From NCBI RefSeq assembly GCF_024733565.1, contig NZ_JANIOC010000002.1:62979-126978 (forward strand): a stretch of DNA of 64,000 nucleotides. The letters are read 5' to 3'. Under the pieces are notes generated by a model. That model did no database searches. It saw only the letters and a list, made by a program, of their open reading frames with translations, and had not been told where the DNA came from. Source of the stretch: Rossellomorea sp. SC111 (lineage in GTDB: Bacteria; Bacillota; Bacilli; Bacillales; Bacillaceae_B). Of this stretch, positions 34,299 through 43,033 are shown in pieces. Both the position numbers and the translations under genes were made by a program. Numbering within the stretch: position 1 is the first letter of the stretch; every line of letters starts with the position of its first letter.

Positions 34299-35135
34299 TT
34301 ATTTACTCCATAGGTAATCTCCTACAAGACGGTCCACTTTCATCGTTTCATGTAATCCGCTATGAGAAATCGTTGGATCATACACTATTTTGGACTGAAA
34401 AGGATTTTTTTCGAAAAATGATCGACTCTCCAGTGCACTCTGTACATTTACCACGTCGTCACCTGACCCAGCGATGGATAACACTTTTATTTCAGAAGGA
34501 ATCAAATGACGATTGAGATACATTTTCTTCAATGCGCGAGATCCAGGCTTTAAATCAATCACAGCTGCACCGGTATTGATTTGACCATAAGACTCTTTCG
34601 TGACTCCCTGAAAAGGAGTGGCAATCGTAATGAATTTATGGGTTTCTGGGACAAACGATTCATTACTGGTATTTTCTAAATATTGGGTTGAAGCAAGGCC
34701 ACCCATAGAGTGTGCGACAATATTGACAGTAGATACATTGAATTGGTGATGCAACAGCTTCATGGCATTTTCAAGCCAAATGGCCTGTTTATCCAAGGAA
34801 GCACGATTGTCTTCAAAAATGACTTGAACAAGTGGGGGAGAACTCGGGTTTTTAGGGAGAGCCCCTTTGTATCTTATACTGCCGGAATCAGATACCGAAA
34901 TTTCCAGCGTTTTTTGACCCCACCCATGCCGGTTCTCAAAACGGTCCAACATCGTCCTGAAGGAATTGTATGTACCTTTATACCCGTGCACGAACACTGT
35001 GGGATATTTCTCCTCGGCGGTTAATGGTTTTTCACTGGACTGAACATTCGTCGTGCGGAAAATAGTATATAAAGTGAAGAAGGCAACGATGAAGAGCCCG
35101 CTCCAGAAAAATGATTGTTTTGACTTTACTGACAA
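34299..35135 (-). CDS. secreted/anchored DUF915 alpha/beta hydrolase
   Basis: 278 residues. An N-terminal hydrophobic segment (about 8-28) acts as anchor or signal. The hydrolase has the oxyanion strand TVFVHGYKGT, nucleophile elbow AHSMGG, an acidic residue in AGSGDDVVNV and the His in ISHSGLH. DUF915 proteins are lipase/esterase-like with no settled substrate. Monocistronic, with terminator downstream. Confidence 0.82.
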   Translation of the reverse strand: MSVKSKQSFFWSGLFIVAFFTLYTIFRTTNVQSSEKPLTAEEKYPTVFVHGYKGTYNSFRTMLDRFENRHGWGQKTLEISVSDSGSIRYKGALPKNPSSPPLVQVIFEDNRASLDKQAIWLENAMKLLHHQFNVSTVNIVAHSMGGLASTQYLENTSNESFVPETHKFITIATPFQGVTKESYGQINTGAAVIDLKPGSRALKKMYLNRHLIPSEIKVLSIAGSGDDVVNVQSALESRSFFEKNPFQSKIVYDPTISHSGLHETMKVDRLVGDYLWSK

Positions 35136-35304
35136 GAAAATCGCTCCTTTAAAAGGTATACTTCTATTGTAAGGGATTCGTGAAGTATTGAATATGTTAA
35201 AAAAGAAATTTATTTGTCATATTATATGTAATTTTTACCTCTTTTGGTGCTATATTCTGTTTCTTCATTTAATCCTAGTCAGTAAAAGCAATGGCCATAA
35301 GAAA

Positions 35305-35335
35305 GAGGCTTAAATGAACTATTTAAGCCTCCAAC
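35305..35335 (-). terminator. terminator of the AmpS gene
   Basis: GAGGCTTAAAT (35305-35315) pairs with ATTTAAGCCTC (35321-35331); a T-rich stretch follows on the minus strand. Confidence 0.7.
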
Positions 35336-35360
35336 GTTATTCTGCCATTAAAATTAAAAA

Positions 35361-36593
35361 TTAAACCCAATCACCAGCTTTAAAAATCGGTTCAATCGTA
35401 CCATCCGCCTTTTCACCGTCAATATCCAATTGTGATGATCCGATCATGAAGTCCACGTGAATCATGCTTTCGTTAAAGCCAATTTCCTGTAATTGCTCAG
35501 GCGTCATCGTCTTACCATCCTCAACACATACAGACAGAGCCCTGCCCAATGCAATATGACAAGACGCATTTTCATCAAAAAGGGTGTTGTTGAAAACGAT
35601 ATTTGTATTGGAAATTGGGGAATCGTGCGGTACCAATGCAACCTCACCCAAATAAGATGCACCTTCATCCGTTCCAAGTAAGTTCTTTAGTGTTTCATAG
35701 CCTTCTTCAGCCGTGTAGTCAATGACTTTCCCTTCCTTGAAGGTCAGTGAGAAATTCTTGATAAGGGTCCCGCTATAATTTAGAGGCTTTGTACTGGATA
35801 CTAAACCGTTCACACCATACTTATTGGGAATCGAAAACACTTCCTCTGTCGGAAGGTTCGGAACGAAAGGAATTCCTTTATCATTGGTGAATTGGGCACT
35901 GATCCATTTTGTTTTAGGGTGGAATTCGATGGTCAGATCTGTTCCCGGTCCTTTATAATGAAGCTTTTTGTACTTCCCTTCATTTAACCGTTGAGCGTTT
36001 TTGTTAAGGTCATCGATATGCGCTTCCCATAATTCGACGGTATTTTCCTGGTCCGTTCTGGTTGTATAAAAGATGTTCTCCCACAGTTTGGTGAAAGCGT
36101 CTTCTTGAGACAGGTCAGGAAAAACGGTTTGAGCCCATTCCACTGTTGGTATCGCAGCGATCAACCAGCTGATTTTTCCGCCTCCGATATAAGCTGAAAA
36201 GTCTTTCATCGCTTCTGCAGAGGTTTTGTTCAACATAGCGACACGCGTAGGGTCTGAGTCCCTTAACAGAGAAGGATTCGGGGCAGCTAAGTTCAATAAT
36301 GCCACATTGTTCTCTGCCATCTCAATATATCCTTTCGCTTTCCATTCAGGAAACGCTTTCAATCCTTCCTCGGCAGATTTCTCCAAACGTATTTTTTTCA
36401 GTTCATCATCATAGAAATCCGTTAGTACATTCAGTGCTCCTGCTTCATATGCTTTCTCTGTAATCAGGCGAACAAATTCGTATGATGTAATAGGCGCTGA
36501 TATCATCAGTTCCTGTCCCTTTTGCAGATTCAATCCGACTTCTATGATCAGATCTGCATATCTTCCTAAGTTTCTCTCAAATGCTTGATTCAT
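35361..36593 (-). CDS. M29 family aminopeptidase AmpS
   Basis: 410 residues covering a full M29 (thermophilic metalloprotease) aminopeptidase. Seen: N-terminal LGRYADLIIEVGLNLQKGQELMI, the C-terminal metal region with LGEVALVPHDSPI, NTLFDENASCHIALG and IHVDFMIGS. It releases N-terminal residues from peptides using two metal ions. Monocistronic. Confidence 0.9.
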   Translation of the reverse strand: MNQAFERNLGRYADLIIEVGLNLQKGQELMISAPITSYEFVRLITEKAYEAGALNVLTDFYDDELKKIRLEKSAEEGLKAFPEWKAKGYIEMAENNVALLNLAAPNPSLLRDSDPTRVAMLNKTSAEAMKDFSAYIGGGKISWLIAAIPTVEWAQTVFPDLSQEDAFTKLWENIFYTTRTDQENTVELWEAHIDDLNKNAQRLNEGKYKKLHYKGPGTDLTIEFHPKTKWISAQFTNDKGIPFVPNLPTEEVFSIPNKYGVNGLVSSTKPLNYSGTLIKNFSLTFKEGKVIDYTAEEGYETLKNLLGTDEGASYLGEVALVPHDSPISNTNIVFNNTLFDENASCHIALGRALSVCVEDGKTMTPEQLQEIGFNESMIHVDFMIGSSQLDIDGEKADGTIEPIFKAGDWV

Positions 36594-36696
36594 TTGTAAT
36601 CCCCCTTATATATGTATTCAATCATAACTATATCTCTTTTTTCAGAAAATTTCATTGATTAAGAGCATTTTTAATGAAAAAGACAGAGACTGTGAC

Positions 36697-37110
36697 AAAA
36701 GTGTTTAGTTAAAAAATATCAGAACGATCAATCGAAGTTCTTTTTTGAAATTCGAAATCGTTCGGATTGGTCATTTGGCTGTTTACGTAAATATTACTAA
36801 TTTTGGATGTAGTAAGTAGTGGTTGATTTCCACTCCAGGTGCTCGCTTTCAAGCGGGGCTGGCGGTGAGCCTCCTCGGGCCTTGCCCTGCGGGGTCTCAC
36901 CTGTCCAGCTTTTCCCGCAGGAGTCGAGCACCTTCCGCTTCAATCAACTGTCAAAGCGTAAGTCTTTCACTATAACATTGTAATGGCGAGATTGCTTCAT
37001 TTCATACACTAACAGGTATTCTATTAGGGAAGTGACAGATAACCATTAATTATATAAATACTCTTTCTTATCTGATGTGCATGACTCATTCTGCTCCGAG
37101 ACAACCCAAA
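36697..37110 (-). repeat. truncated composite repeat (minus orientation)
   Basis: In reverse orientation this copy has the terminal AGAGACTGTGACAAAA, a CGAACGAT-type hairpin, an A unit (36821-36948), and then the same flank as at 53 and 57 kb (GCAGAATGAGTCATGCACATCAGATA in 37060-37100, read on minus). It lacks the B unit. Non-coding. It ends about 60 bp before the phr stop codon. Confidence 0.65.
36821..36948 (-). repeat. A-type palindromic repeat
   Basis: About 128 bp; outer arms GGTTGATTTCC / CAATCAACT, inner GGTGCTCG/CGAGCACC and GGTGAG/CTCACC stems, as in the other A units but inverted. Confidence 0.75.
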
Positions 37111-37170
37111 TGATCGAACATACGAAAACTACAATTTGTGTATGAATAACAACCTCAGTGCTGATTATGT

Positions 37171-37287
37171 TTATAGTTTAGTTGAGAACGGTGGGAATTC
37201 TTCTTCATTTGAGTGAATGACTACCACGCCGGCAATGGCCATAGCTGTGAGGCTGGTGATGATCAATAATTTTCTCAGCTTTTTCAT
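37171..37287 (-). CDS. Phr-like secreted signalling peptide precursor
   Basis: 38 residues beginning MKKLRKLLIITSLTAMAIAG, a classical positively charged and hydrophobic signal sequence, then a polar tail ending FPPFSTKL. A very strong AAGGAGGTGG lies seven bases before the ATG and overlaps the stop region of a rap-like TPR fragment directly upstream. This is the standard rap-phr layout. Phr precursors are exported and cut to penta/hexapeptides that re-enter through Opp and inhibit a Rap protein. The mature peptide cannot be fixed. Confidence 0.68.
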   Translation of the reverse strand: MKKLRKLLIITSLTAMAIAGVVVIHSNEEEFPPFSTKL

Positions 37288-37302
37288 TTTTTAACCACCT
37301 CC

Positions 37303-37566
37303 TTATAAAGGCAGCATTTCTTCATAAATGATATTGGCTTCATTTAGGTAGAATGCAGCACGTTTGTATTTTCCCATTCTGTGATAATATTTGCCAAGGA
37401 ATTTAGAATACTCAGCATATAATAGAAGAGAGCCGTTTTTCTTAAAGTAAGCCAGTGCATGCTCTTTCATGGAATTCTCAAATCCATTAGGAAATTCATT
37501 CAGTGCAAATTGATAATAAGAACATAAATAATGATGTGAAATCGGAGTATTACTACAATTATAATT
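37303..37566 (-). pseudogene. C-terminal fragment of a Rap-type TPR phosphatase/regulator
   Basis: An 87-codon open frame ends TAA at 37303 and reads ...LLLYAEYSKFLGKYYHRMGKY..., a TPR-like helix pair as in the C-terminus of Rap proteins. Upstream the frame stops at once in AT-rich sequence and the N-terminal 250-300 residues are missing. No Shine-Dalgarno is seen. It is best read as a decayed rap gene whose phr survives. Confidence 0.62.
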
Positions 37567-37690
37567 TTAATATTAATGAATTTTAATGAAGTATTATGGT
37601 TACTTGAATGGGTTTACTTCAAAATGATTCACCGATTAATATCCTTTGTTATAATGAATCTAGTGAAAGTTATAGAGGAGGATGGTCATT

Positions 37691-38725
37691 GTGATTGACT
37701 TACGAAGTGATACGGTAACAAAACCAACGGCGGAAATGAGAAGGGCAGCTTATGAGGCTGAAGTAGGGGATGACGTGTATGGTGAAGACCCTTCTGTCCT
37801 AAGGCTTGAAAAGGAAGCAGCCAGTATTCTTGGGAAAGAGGAAGCATTATTTGTCACAAGTGGTACCCAGGGGAACCAAATTGCCGTATTGACCCATACC
37901 AGACCGGGAAATGAAATTATATTAGAAACGAATTCGCATATCTTTTACTACGAATCAGGAGCAGTTGCGGCTTTGGCCGGTGTTCAAACCCGTACGATTA
38001 CAGGGAACAATGGGGAAATGGATCCTGGTGAAATAGAAGCTGCAATTCGTACGGAGGATCAGCATTTTCCTGAAACGGGATTGATTTGTCTGGAAAATAC
38101 CCACAACCGTGCGGGAGGGGCGATCGTTTCACCGGAAAACATGCAAGCCATCCATACCATTGCCAGGAAACACTCCATCCCGGTGCATGTTGACGGAGCC
38201 CGGCTCTTTAATGCGGTTGCCGCAAGTGGTCGCGACGTAAAGGAATTTACTGATCATTGTGATACCGTTCAAATATGTTTATCGAAAGGCTTGGGCGCAC
38301 CGGTAGGTTCAATCATTGCAGGTGACAAGAACTTTATTAAGAAGGCTCGAAAGTGGAGAAAACGCTTGGGCGGGGGACTTAGGCAAGCCGGGGTGATTGC
38401 GGCTCCAGGATTGGTTGCCTTGAACACGATGAGAGGACGTTTGTCAGAAGATCATGAGAAAGCAAGAATCCTCAAAGAAACCTTTCAAGCATGTAACGGG
38501 ATTGAAACCATCAATGAAGTGGATACTAATATTGTAGTGGCTGATGTATCCGGCACAGGAATGACAGCAACACAATTTGTAGAAGATTTAGAGAGAAAAG
38601 GTATATTGGCCGTGACGTTTGGACCGACCCTGGTCCGTTTCACGACTCATTATGATGTGTCGATGGAGGATATATGGGAAGTTTCCCGCATATGTAAGGC
38701 TCAGTTTAGCCAATCTGCTATTTAA
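37691..38725 (+). CDS. ltaE: low-specificity L-threonine aldolase
   Basis: 344 residues, fold-type I PLP enzyme: IDLRSDTVTKPT, GDDVYGEDPSV, CLENTHNRAGG, HVDGARLFNA and the PLP lysine in QICLSKGLGAPVGS. It splits threonine or allo-threonine to glycine and acetaldehyde. GTG 37691 lies nine bases after GAGGAGG, whereas ATG 37682 abuts it, so GTG is preferred. Ends with terminator 38744-38766. Confidence 0.9.
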   Translation: MIDLRSDTVTKPTAEMRRAAYEAEVGDDVYGEDPSVLRLEKEAASILGKEEALFVTSGTQGNQIAVLTHTRPGNEIILETNSHIFYYESGAVAALAGVQTRTITGNNGEMDPGEIEAAIRTEDQHFPETGLICLENTHNRAGGAIVSPENMQAIHTIARKHSIPVHVDGARLFNAVAASGRDVKEFTDHCDTVQICLSKGLGAPVGSIIAGDKNFIKKARKWRKRLGGGLRQAGVIAAPGLVALNTMRGRLSEDHEKARILKETFQACNGIETINEVDTNIVVADVSGTGMTATQFVEDLERKGILAVTFGPTLVRFTTHYDVSMEDIWEVSRICKAQFSQSAI

Positions 38726-38743
38726 AATGGTTCGGGAAAACAG

Positions 38744-38772
38744 AATAGGGCAAGATTTGCCCTATTTCCTTA
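38744..38772 (+). terminator. terminator after ltaE
   Basis: AATAGGGCAA/TTGCCCTATT stem then TCCTTAT tail. Confidence 0.65.
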
Positions 38773-38773
38773 T

Positions 38774-39115
38774 CTATTCTTTGAGATCAAGTTGCTTTCC
38801 GTGATGAGGATGTGGATGCCATCTCATCATATAACCATTTTCTTTCAGCTTTTGATGTTTTGTTTCCATCATGTTCAGCACTTGGTCGCCTTGTTCTTTG
38901 GTAAAGACACCGTACTCGACGTATTTCTTCACAAGTTCTTTTTTCGTTGTATACATCTGTTCGTGCAATTTTCCAAGCTCTGCTTTTTGGTCTTTTGTCA
39001 GATTCACTTGTTGTCCCGGCGTCTGGCCTTGACTTTGACCTTCTGCAGACACGATTGAATTGAATCCAAAGCTGATGATGAGGGCAGCTGCAAATGATAC
39101 CACTATTTTTTTCAA
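38774..39115 (-). CDS. secreted DUF2680 protein (YckD-like)
   Basis: 113 residues. A signal peptide ends near VSA-EG (about residue 24). The mature part has the DUF2680 pattern of a short charged helical pair (LTKDQKAELGKLHEQMYTTKKELVKKYVEYGVFTKEQGDQ) ending in a His-rich tail HPHPHHGK that might bind metal. Function unknown. Confidence 0.75.
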   Translation of the reverse strand: MKKIVVSFAAALIISFGFNSIVSAEGQSQGQTPGQQVNLTKDQKAELGKLHEQMYTTKKELVKKYVEYGVFTKEQGDQVLNMMETKHQKLKENGYMMRWHPHPHHGKQLDLKE

Positions 39116-39247
39116 TTTATTTCCTCCTTCCTGAAGATTCCCTTATATTCTTTGCAGAGTATTAGAAGAATATGTAAGAATGGACGAATCGGCGGGGGAA
39201 TTGCTAGTATGTCAAGGAGTAGAAACAGACTAAGGGGGCTTTAATCA

Positions 39248-39652
39248 ATGTTAAACAAGTTTTTGTCAAGTATCGGTATAGGTCATGTGAAGGTGGATAC
39301 CATCGTGCACACGACAGAGATTTCACCCGGAGATCACATCAAGGGGGATGTCGTATTAAAGGGGGGGATGGCCGATCAGCCGGTAAATGAAATTCAACTA
39401 TTACTTCTCCTAAAGTATGAAGAAGATAAGCAGGATAGTGATTTTCCATACCATGAAAAAGATCTAGATACGATTACACTAGACAGTATAGGGACGATTA
39501 TGGCCGGGGAGGAAAAAAGGATACCATTTGAATTCCCTACAAATGCCCGACACCCTAAAACGACTGATACGGAACAAACGATTTTAAGGACAACGGTAGA
39601 TATACCCCAAGCCGTTGATCCCACAGACGAGGACAGCATATTCGTCCGATGA
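39248..39652 (+). CDS. one-domain Spo0M-like (arrestin-fold) protein
   Basis: 134 residues matching the N-terminal half of Spo0M (about 250 residues in B. subtilis): start FLSSIGIGHVKVDTIVH, then SPGDHIKGDVVLKGG, EEKRIPFEF and DIPQAVDPTDEDSIFVR, where the N-terminal arrestin-like domain ends. It stops with TGA directly before a good terminator, so this is either a genuine single-domain form or a cleanly truncated gene. Spo0M affects sporulation control and cytoskeletal interactions; the role of this short form is not known. Confidence 0.72.
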   Translation: MLNKFLSSIGIGHVKVDTIVHTTEISPGDHIKGDVVLKGGMADQPVNEIQLLLLLKYEEDKQDSDFPYHEKDLDTITLDSIGTIMAGEEKRIPFEFPTNARHPKTTDTEQTILRTTVDIPQAVDPTDEDSIFVR

Positions 39653-39659
39653 TTTCAGA

Positions 39660-39696
39660 AAAAGGGCCGATTCCCCAAGTGAATCGGCCTTTTTTG
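39660..39696 (+). terminator. terminator after the Spo0M-like gene
   Basis: AAAGGGCCGATTC/GAATCGGCCTTTT stem with T-run. Confidence 0.9.
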
Positions 39697-39784
39697 AATG
39701 TTTTAAGAGATCCAGGAGTGATGAATGTAGTAACAAAGAGTACTAAGTTCTCATTGAAATCCAGAAAAACCAAATGTAAAATGT

Positions 39785-39798
39785 AGTAAGCGCATACA
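39785..39798 (+). promoter_or_regulatory. cre-like CcpA site upstream of cstA
   Basis: AGTAAGCGCATACA matches the cre consensus TGWAARCGYTWWCA at 12 of 14 positions, 58 bp before the cstA start. Carbon catabolite control of a carbon-starvation transporter would make sense. Confidence 0.45.
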
Positions 39799-39855
39799 TT
39801 CAAAAAATTCAGAAATTTAATGTATGTAAAAATCATTGGATTAGGGAGGAATTTG

Positions 39856-41595
39856 ATGGGAGGAATATGGTTAGCGGTCATAGGGGGTATTGTGTTTCTA
39901 GTAGGGTATAAATATTATTCAACTCTTATCGCGGAAAGAGTGTACAGGCTGGATCCGAATTATGTGACACCCTCTCACCAGTATAAAGATGGAGTCGACT
40001 TCGTACCAACGAATAAATTTGTCCTTTGGGGTCACCATTTCACTTCCGTTGCTGGTGCTGCTCCTATCGTGGGACCGGCTATCGCTGTGTATTGGGGATG
40101 GCTTCCTGCTTTCCTTTGGGTGATTTTCGGTACAGTGTTCGCTGCAGGTGTCCATGATTTCGGGACCCTGGTGCTGTCTGTTCGAAATAAAGGACAATCT
40201 GTTGGTTCCTTAGCCAATAAGTTGATAGGAAAGAGGGCAAAAGTACTTTTTTTATTCATTATTTTAATTCTTGTGTTAATGGTTAATGCGGTTTTTGCCT
40301 GGGTCATTGCGAATTTATTCATTACATTCCCAGCAAGTGTTTTATCTGTGTTTATCCAAATTCCGCTGGCTGTCTGGATTGGATATTCCGTCTACAAACG
40401 GAATGGAAGTATGTTATTACCGTCAATCGTAGCTCTCGGAGTCATGTACGCATCAGCGGTCATTGCAAGTCGGATAGATTTTCTGCAAATTGATCTGGTC
40501 CGATACTTTGGAGGTCAGGATGCGACCTCACTTTTTGGATTAAGTTCCACGAGCATGGCTTTCCTTGTGTGGATCGTTATCCTGATGATTTACGTGTACA
40601 TAGCTTCCATTCTTCCCGTATGGAAACTATTACAGCCTCGTGATTATATCAACTCACATCAATTGATCGTGGGTCTTGGGTTATTATATCTCGGTCTACT
40701 GTTCACTAATCCAGAAATCACTGCACCGATGACAAATGGATCTGCAGATGTATCATGGTTCCCATTATTATTTATTACGATTGCGTGCGGCGCCATTTCC
40801 GGTTTCCACGGACTGGTGTCATCCGGGACCTCTTCTAAGCAGCTGAATAAAGAAACAGATGCCCGCTTCGTCGGTTATTTAGGAGCGGTAGGGGAAGGGG
40901 CACTTGCCCTGATTGCCATCATTGCCTGTATTACATTTTTCCCTAACGTGGAAGAATTCCAGGCAACCTACAGTGGATTTGCAGCAGCAAGCGGAGCGGG
41001 ATTGGGCGTGTTCATAAAGGGCGCAGGACAACTTGCCACGGGAGTGGGGATCCCAGCGGATATTGCTGCAACGATCGTTTCCGTCATCATTGTAAGCTTC
41101 GCGGCCACAACCCTGGATTCATCTGTTCGTCTAATGCGCTATATCATTTCTGAATTGGGAGAGGAGTACAAAGTACTTTCATTAACTAACGCACACGTTG
41201 CGACTACGATTGCAGTGGTATCAAGTGCGGCTTTGACACTATTGCCTCAGGGCCCTAAAGGATTCGGATCAGGTGGATATCTTCTTTGGCCATTGTTCGG
41301 GACATCGAATCAGTTGTTGGCGGGGATCAGTTTACTCCTTATTACCATATGGCTAAAGAGACAGGGGAGGAATTACCTGGCTACATTGATTCCAATGTTG
41401 TTTCTCATGTTTATGACGCTTTGGGCAATGGTCAATCAGGTTGTATTTGAATGGTCAGGAGCAGGGGAATCCGAAGGGAATATGCTACTTTTCATTTTTG
41501 GAAGCATCATATTGATTTTTACCCTCTGGATTCTCATCACAGCAGCATCTTCACTGTCTAAAAAAGGTGATGATCCTTCTCAGTTCTCGGTGTAA
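39856..41595 (+). CDS. cstA: carbon starvation protein CstA (pyruvate/peptide transporter family)
   Basis: 579 residues with many membrane helices. CstA motifs: FVPTNKFVLWGHHFTSVAGAAPIVGPAIAVYWGW, VFAAGVHDFG, SGFHGLVSSGTSSKQL and LWPLFGTSNQLLAG. Family members take up pyruvate or peptides when preferred carbon is exhausted. ATG 39856 has GGAGGA six bases upstream and is preferred over ATG 39820. Terminator at 41608-41633. Confidence 0.88.
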   Translation: MGGIWLAVIGGIVFLVGYKYYSTLIAERVYRLDPNYVTPSHQYKDGVDFVPTNKFVLWGHHFTSVAGAAPIVGPAIAVYWGWLPAFLWVIFGTVFAAGVHDFGTLVLSVRNKGQSVGSLANKLIGKRAKVLFLFIILILVLMVNAVFAWVIANLFITFPASVLSVFIQIPLAVWIGYSVYKRNGSMLLPSIVALGVMYASAVIASRIDFLQIDLVRYFGGQDATSLFGLSSTSMAFLVWIVILMIYVYIASILPVWKLLQPRDYINSHQLIVGLGLLYLGLLFTNPEITAPMTNGSADVSWFPLLFITIACGAISGFHGLVSSGTSSKQLNKETDARFVGYLGAVGEGALALIAIIACITFFPNVEEFQATYSGFAAASGAGLGVFIKGAGQLATGVGIPADIAATIVSVIIVSFAATTLDSSVRLMRYIISELGEEYKVLSLTNAHVATTIAVVSSAALTLLPQGPKGFGSGGYLLWPLFGTSNQLLAGISLLLITIWLKRQGRNYLATLIPMLFLMFMTLWAMVNQVVFEWSGAGESEGNMLLFIFGSIILIFTLWILITAASSLSKKGDDPSQFSV

Positions 41596-41607
41596 GCATG
41601 GAAGTAT

Positions 41608-41636
41608 GGGGACTCGAATCGGGGTCCCCTTTTGAT
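41608..41636 (+). terminator. terminator after cstA
   Basis: GGGGAC/GTCCCC stem followed by TTTTG. Confidence 0.65.
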
Positions 41637-41653
41637 TAGGAAGGAGGGATCAC

Positions 41654-41923
41654 TTGGATACAACGATGATGGATAAATTCAAAAGGGTAATGAAATTATA
41701 TGATGATATGATCCGTCTTCCTCACAAAACGGAAATAGCCAGGGAGTTGAGGGACGAAGAGGATTTATTCTTATTGATGCTCTATTCGGATATGCTTGGA
41801 ATACCTAACCCTGTATTTTACTACACGCTTGAACTCTATCCATATATGATAGAGAAATTTCATGATTGGCACCTAAGAATGGGGATGGAACACTCGCCAC
41901 TGGATGGAATCAGATGTTGTTAG
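41654..41923 (+). CDS. cory-CC-star small protein
   Basis: 89 residues, no signal peptide. Contains FYYTLELYPYMIEKFHDWHLRMGME and ends in Cys-Cys immediately before the stop, the defining feature of the cory-CC-star family. The TTG start has AAGGAGGGA upstream (ATG 41666 or 41669 are alternatives). The gene sits directly before an ArsA-type ATPase, the usual partner. The terminal di-cysteine suggests metal or thiol chemistry, but no function has been shown. Confidence 0.8.
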   Translation: MDTTMMDKFKRVMKLYDDMIRLPHKTEIARELRDEEDLFLLMLYSDMLGIPNPVFYYTLELYPYMIEKFHDWHLRMGMEHSPLDGIRCC

Positions 41924-41942
41924 AGCGAAAGGAAGGGAATTC

Positions 41943-42902
41943 ATGGATGATTTATTGAAACAGTCTATTATATTTGTGGGGGGAAAAGGAGGGGTTGGAA
42001 AATCGACAACGGCATCTGCCCTGGCAGTCATGTTTGCAAAAATGGGTAAAAAAACGCTGATCGTCTCAACGGATCCTGCTCATAATCTTGGAGATATATT
42101 TCATCAGGAAATAAATGGGTACACGACCCCGTTAACGAAACTACTATGGGGAATCGAAATTGATCCAGAGGCAGAAACGCGTCAATACATCAATGGAGTG
42201 AAAGGGAACCTTAAAGGTATGGTAAAGTCCAATATGGTGAGTGAAGTCCACCGGCAAATCGATATGGCTGCTTCAGCACCAGGGGCGGAAGAGGCTGCCT
42301 TGTTTGATAGGATTGTATCGATCATTCTGGAAGAAGGAAATGGATATGACAAAATCATTTTTGACACAGCGCCTACAGGACATACGATCCGCCTATTATC
42401 TCTTCCCGAATTAATGGGAGTATGGATGGATGGCATGCTTGAAAGAAGAAAGAAAACAAATAAGAATTATTCCCAGCTTTTGAATGATGGTGAACCGGTT
42501 GAGGATCCAATATACGATGTCCTTCAAAAACGCCGTGAAAAATTTTCAAAAGTCAGAGATATACTGCTTAACCGGCACAAGACAGGTTTTATTTTCGTAC
42601 TAATACCAGAAAGATTACCGATTCTCGAAACGGAAAAAGCGATTAAGTTGATGTCATCGCATTCCCTTAATATTGGGGGGCTGGTTGTGAATAAAATCCT
42701 GCCGAATCAGGCGGATGGCGGGTTCTTACAGAAAAGAAGAGAGCAGGAAAAAGTCTACTTGCGTATGATGCAAGAAAGATTTACGGACCAATCTCTATAC
42801 GAAGTACCTTTATTAGAAGAAGATATCTGTACGCTTTCTCACCTGGAAGGATTTGCATCTCATCTTCAGAAAGCCATTTACCAAGAAGAGGGAATCTACT
42901 AA
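41943..42902 (+). CDS. ArsA/Get3-family ATPase
   Basis: 319 residues, a single ArsA-type domain: Walker A GGKGGVGKST, STDPAHNLGD (switch I), DTAPTGHTIRLLSLPE (switch II/Walker B), and VVNKILPNQADGG. A single-domain form without adjacent arsB/arsR is closer to Get3-like targeting factors than to the arsenite pump subunit. ATG 41943 with AAGGAAGGG upstream. Forms a two-gene unit with cory-CC-star; terminator at 42931-42965. Confidence 0.85.
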   Translation: MDDLLKQSIIFVGGKGGVGKSTTASALAVMFAKMGKKTLIVSTDPAHNLGDIFHQEINGYTTPLTKLLWGIEIDPEAETRQYINGVKGNLKGMVKSNMVSEVHRQIDMAASAPGAEEAALFDRIVSIILEEGNGYDKIIFDTAPTGHTIRLLSLPELMGVWMDGMLERRKKTNKNYSQLLNDGEPVEDPIYDVLQKRREKFSKVRDILLNRHKTGFIFVLIPERLPILETEKAIKLMSSHSLNIGGLVVNKILPNQADGGFLQKRREQEKVYLRMMQERFTDQSLYEVPLLEEDICTLSHLEGFASHLQKAIYQEEGIY

Positions 42903-42930
42903 TTCGGGCGATATACATAAGTGGGGAGAG

Positions 42931-42966
42931 TGACCATTGGGGAAGTTATTCAATGGTCATTTTTGT
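42931..42966 (+). terminator. terminator after the ArsA-type gene
   Basis: TGACCATTG (42931-42939) pairs with CAATGGTCA (42951-42959), then TTTTTG. Confidence 0.8.
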
Positions 42967-43033
42967 GTTGGGAAGGGGAAATAGGTGATTTTGTCGAAAG
43001 TGTAAATATCAATAAAACAAGGGAGTCGTTCAA

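Noticed and set aside
41943..42902. Arsenic resistance operon
   Set aside because: No arsR, arsB, arsC or arsD gene near; the ATPase is single-domain and paired with cory-CC-star.
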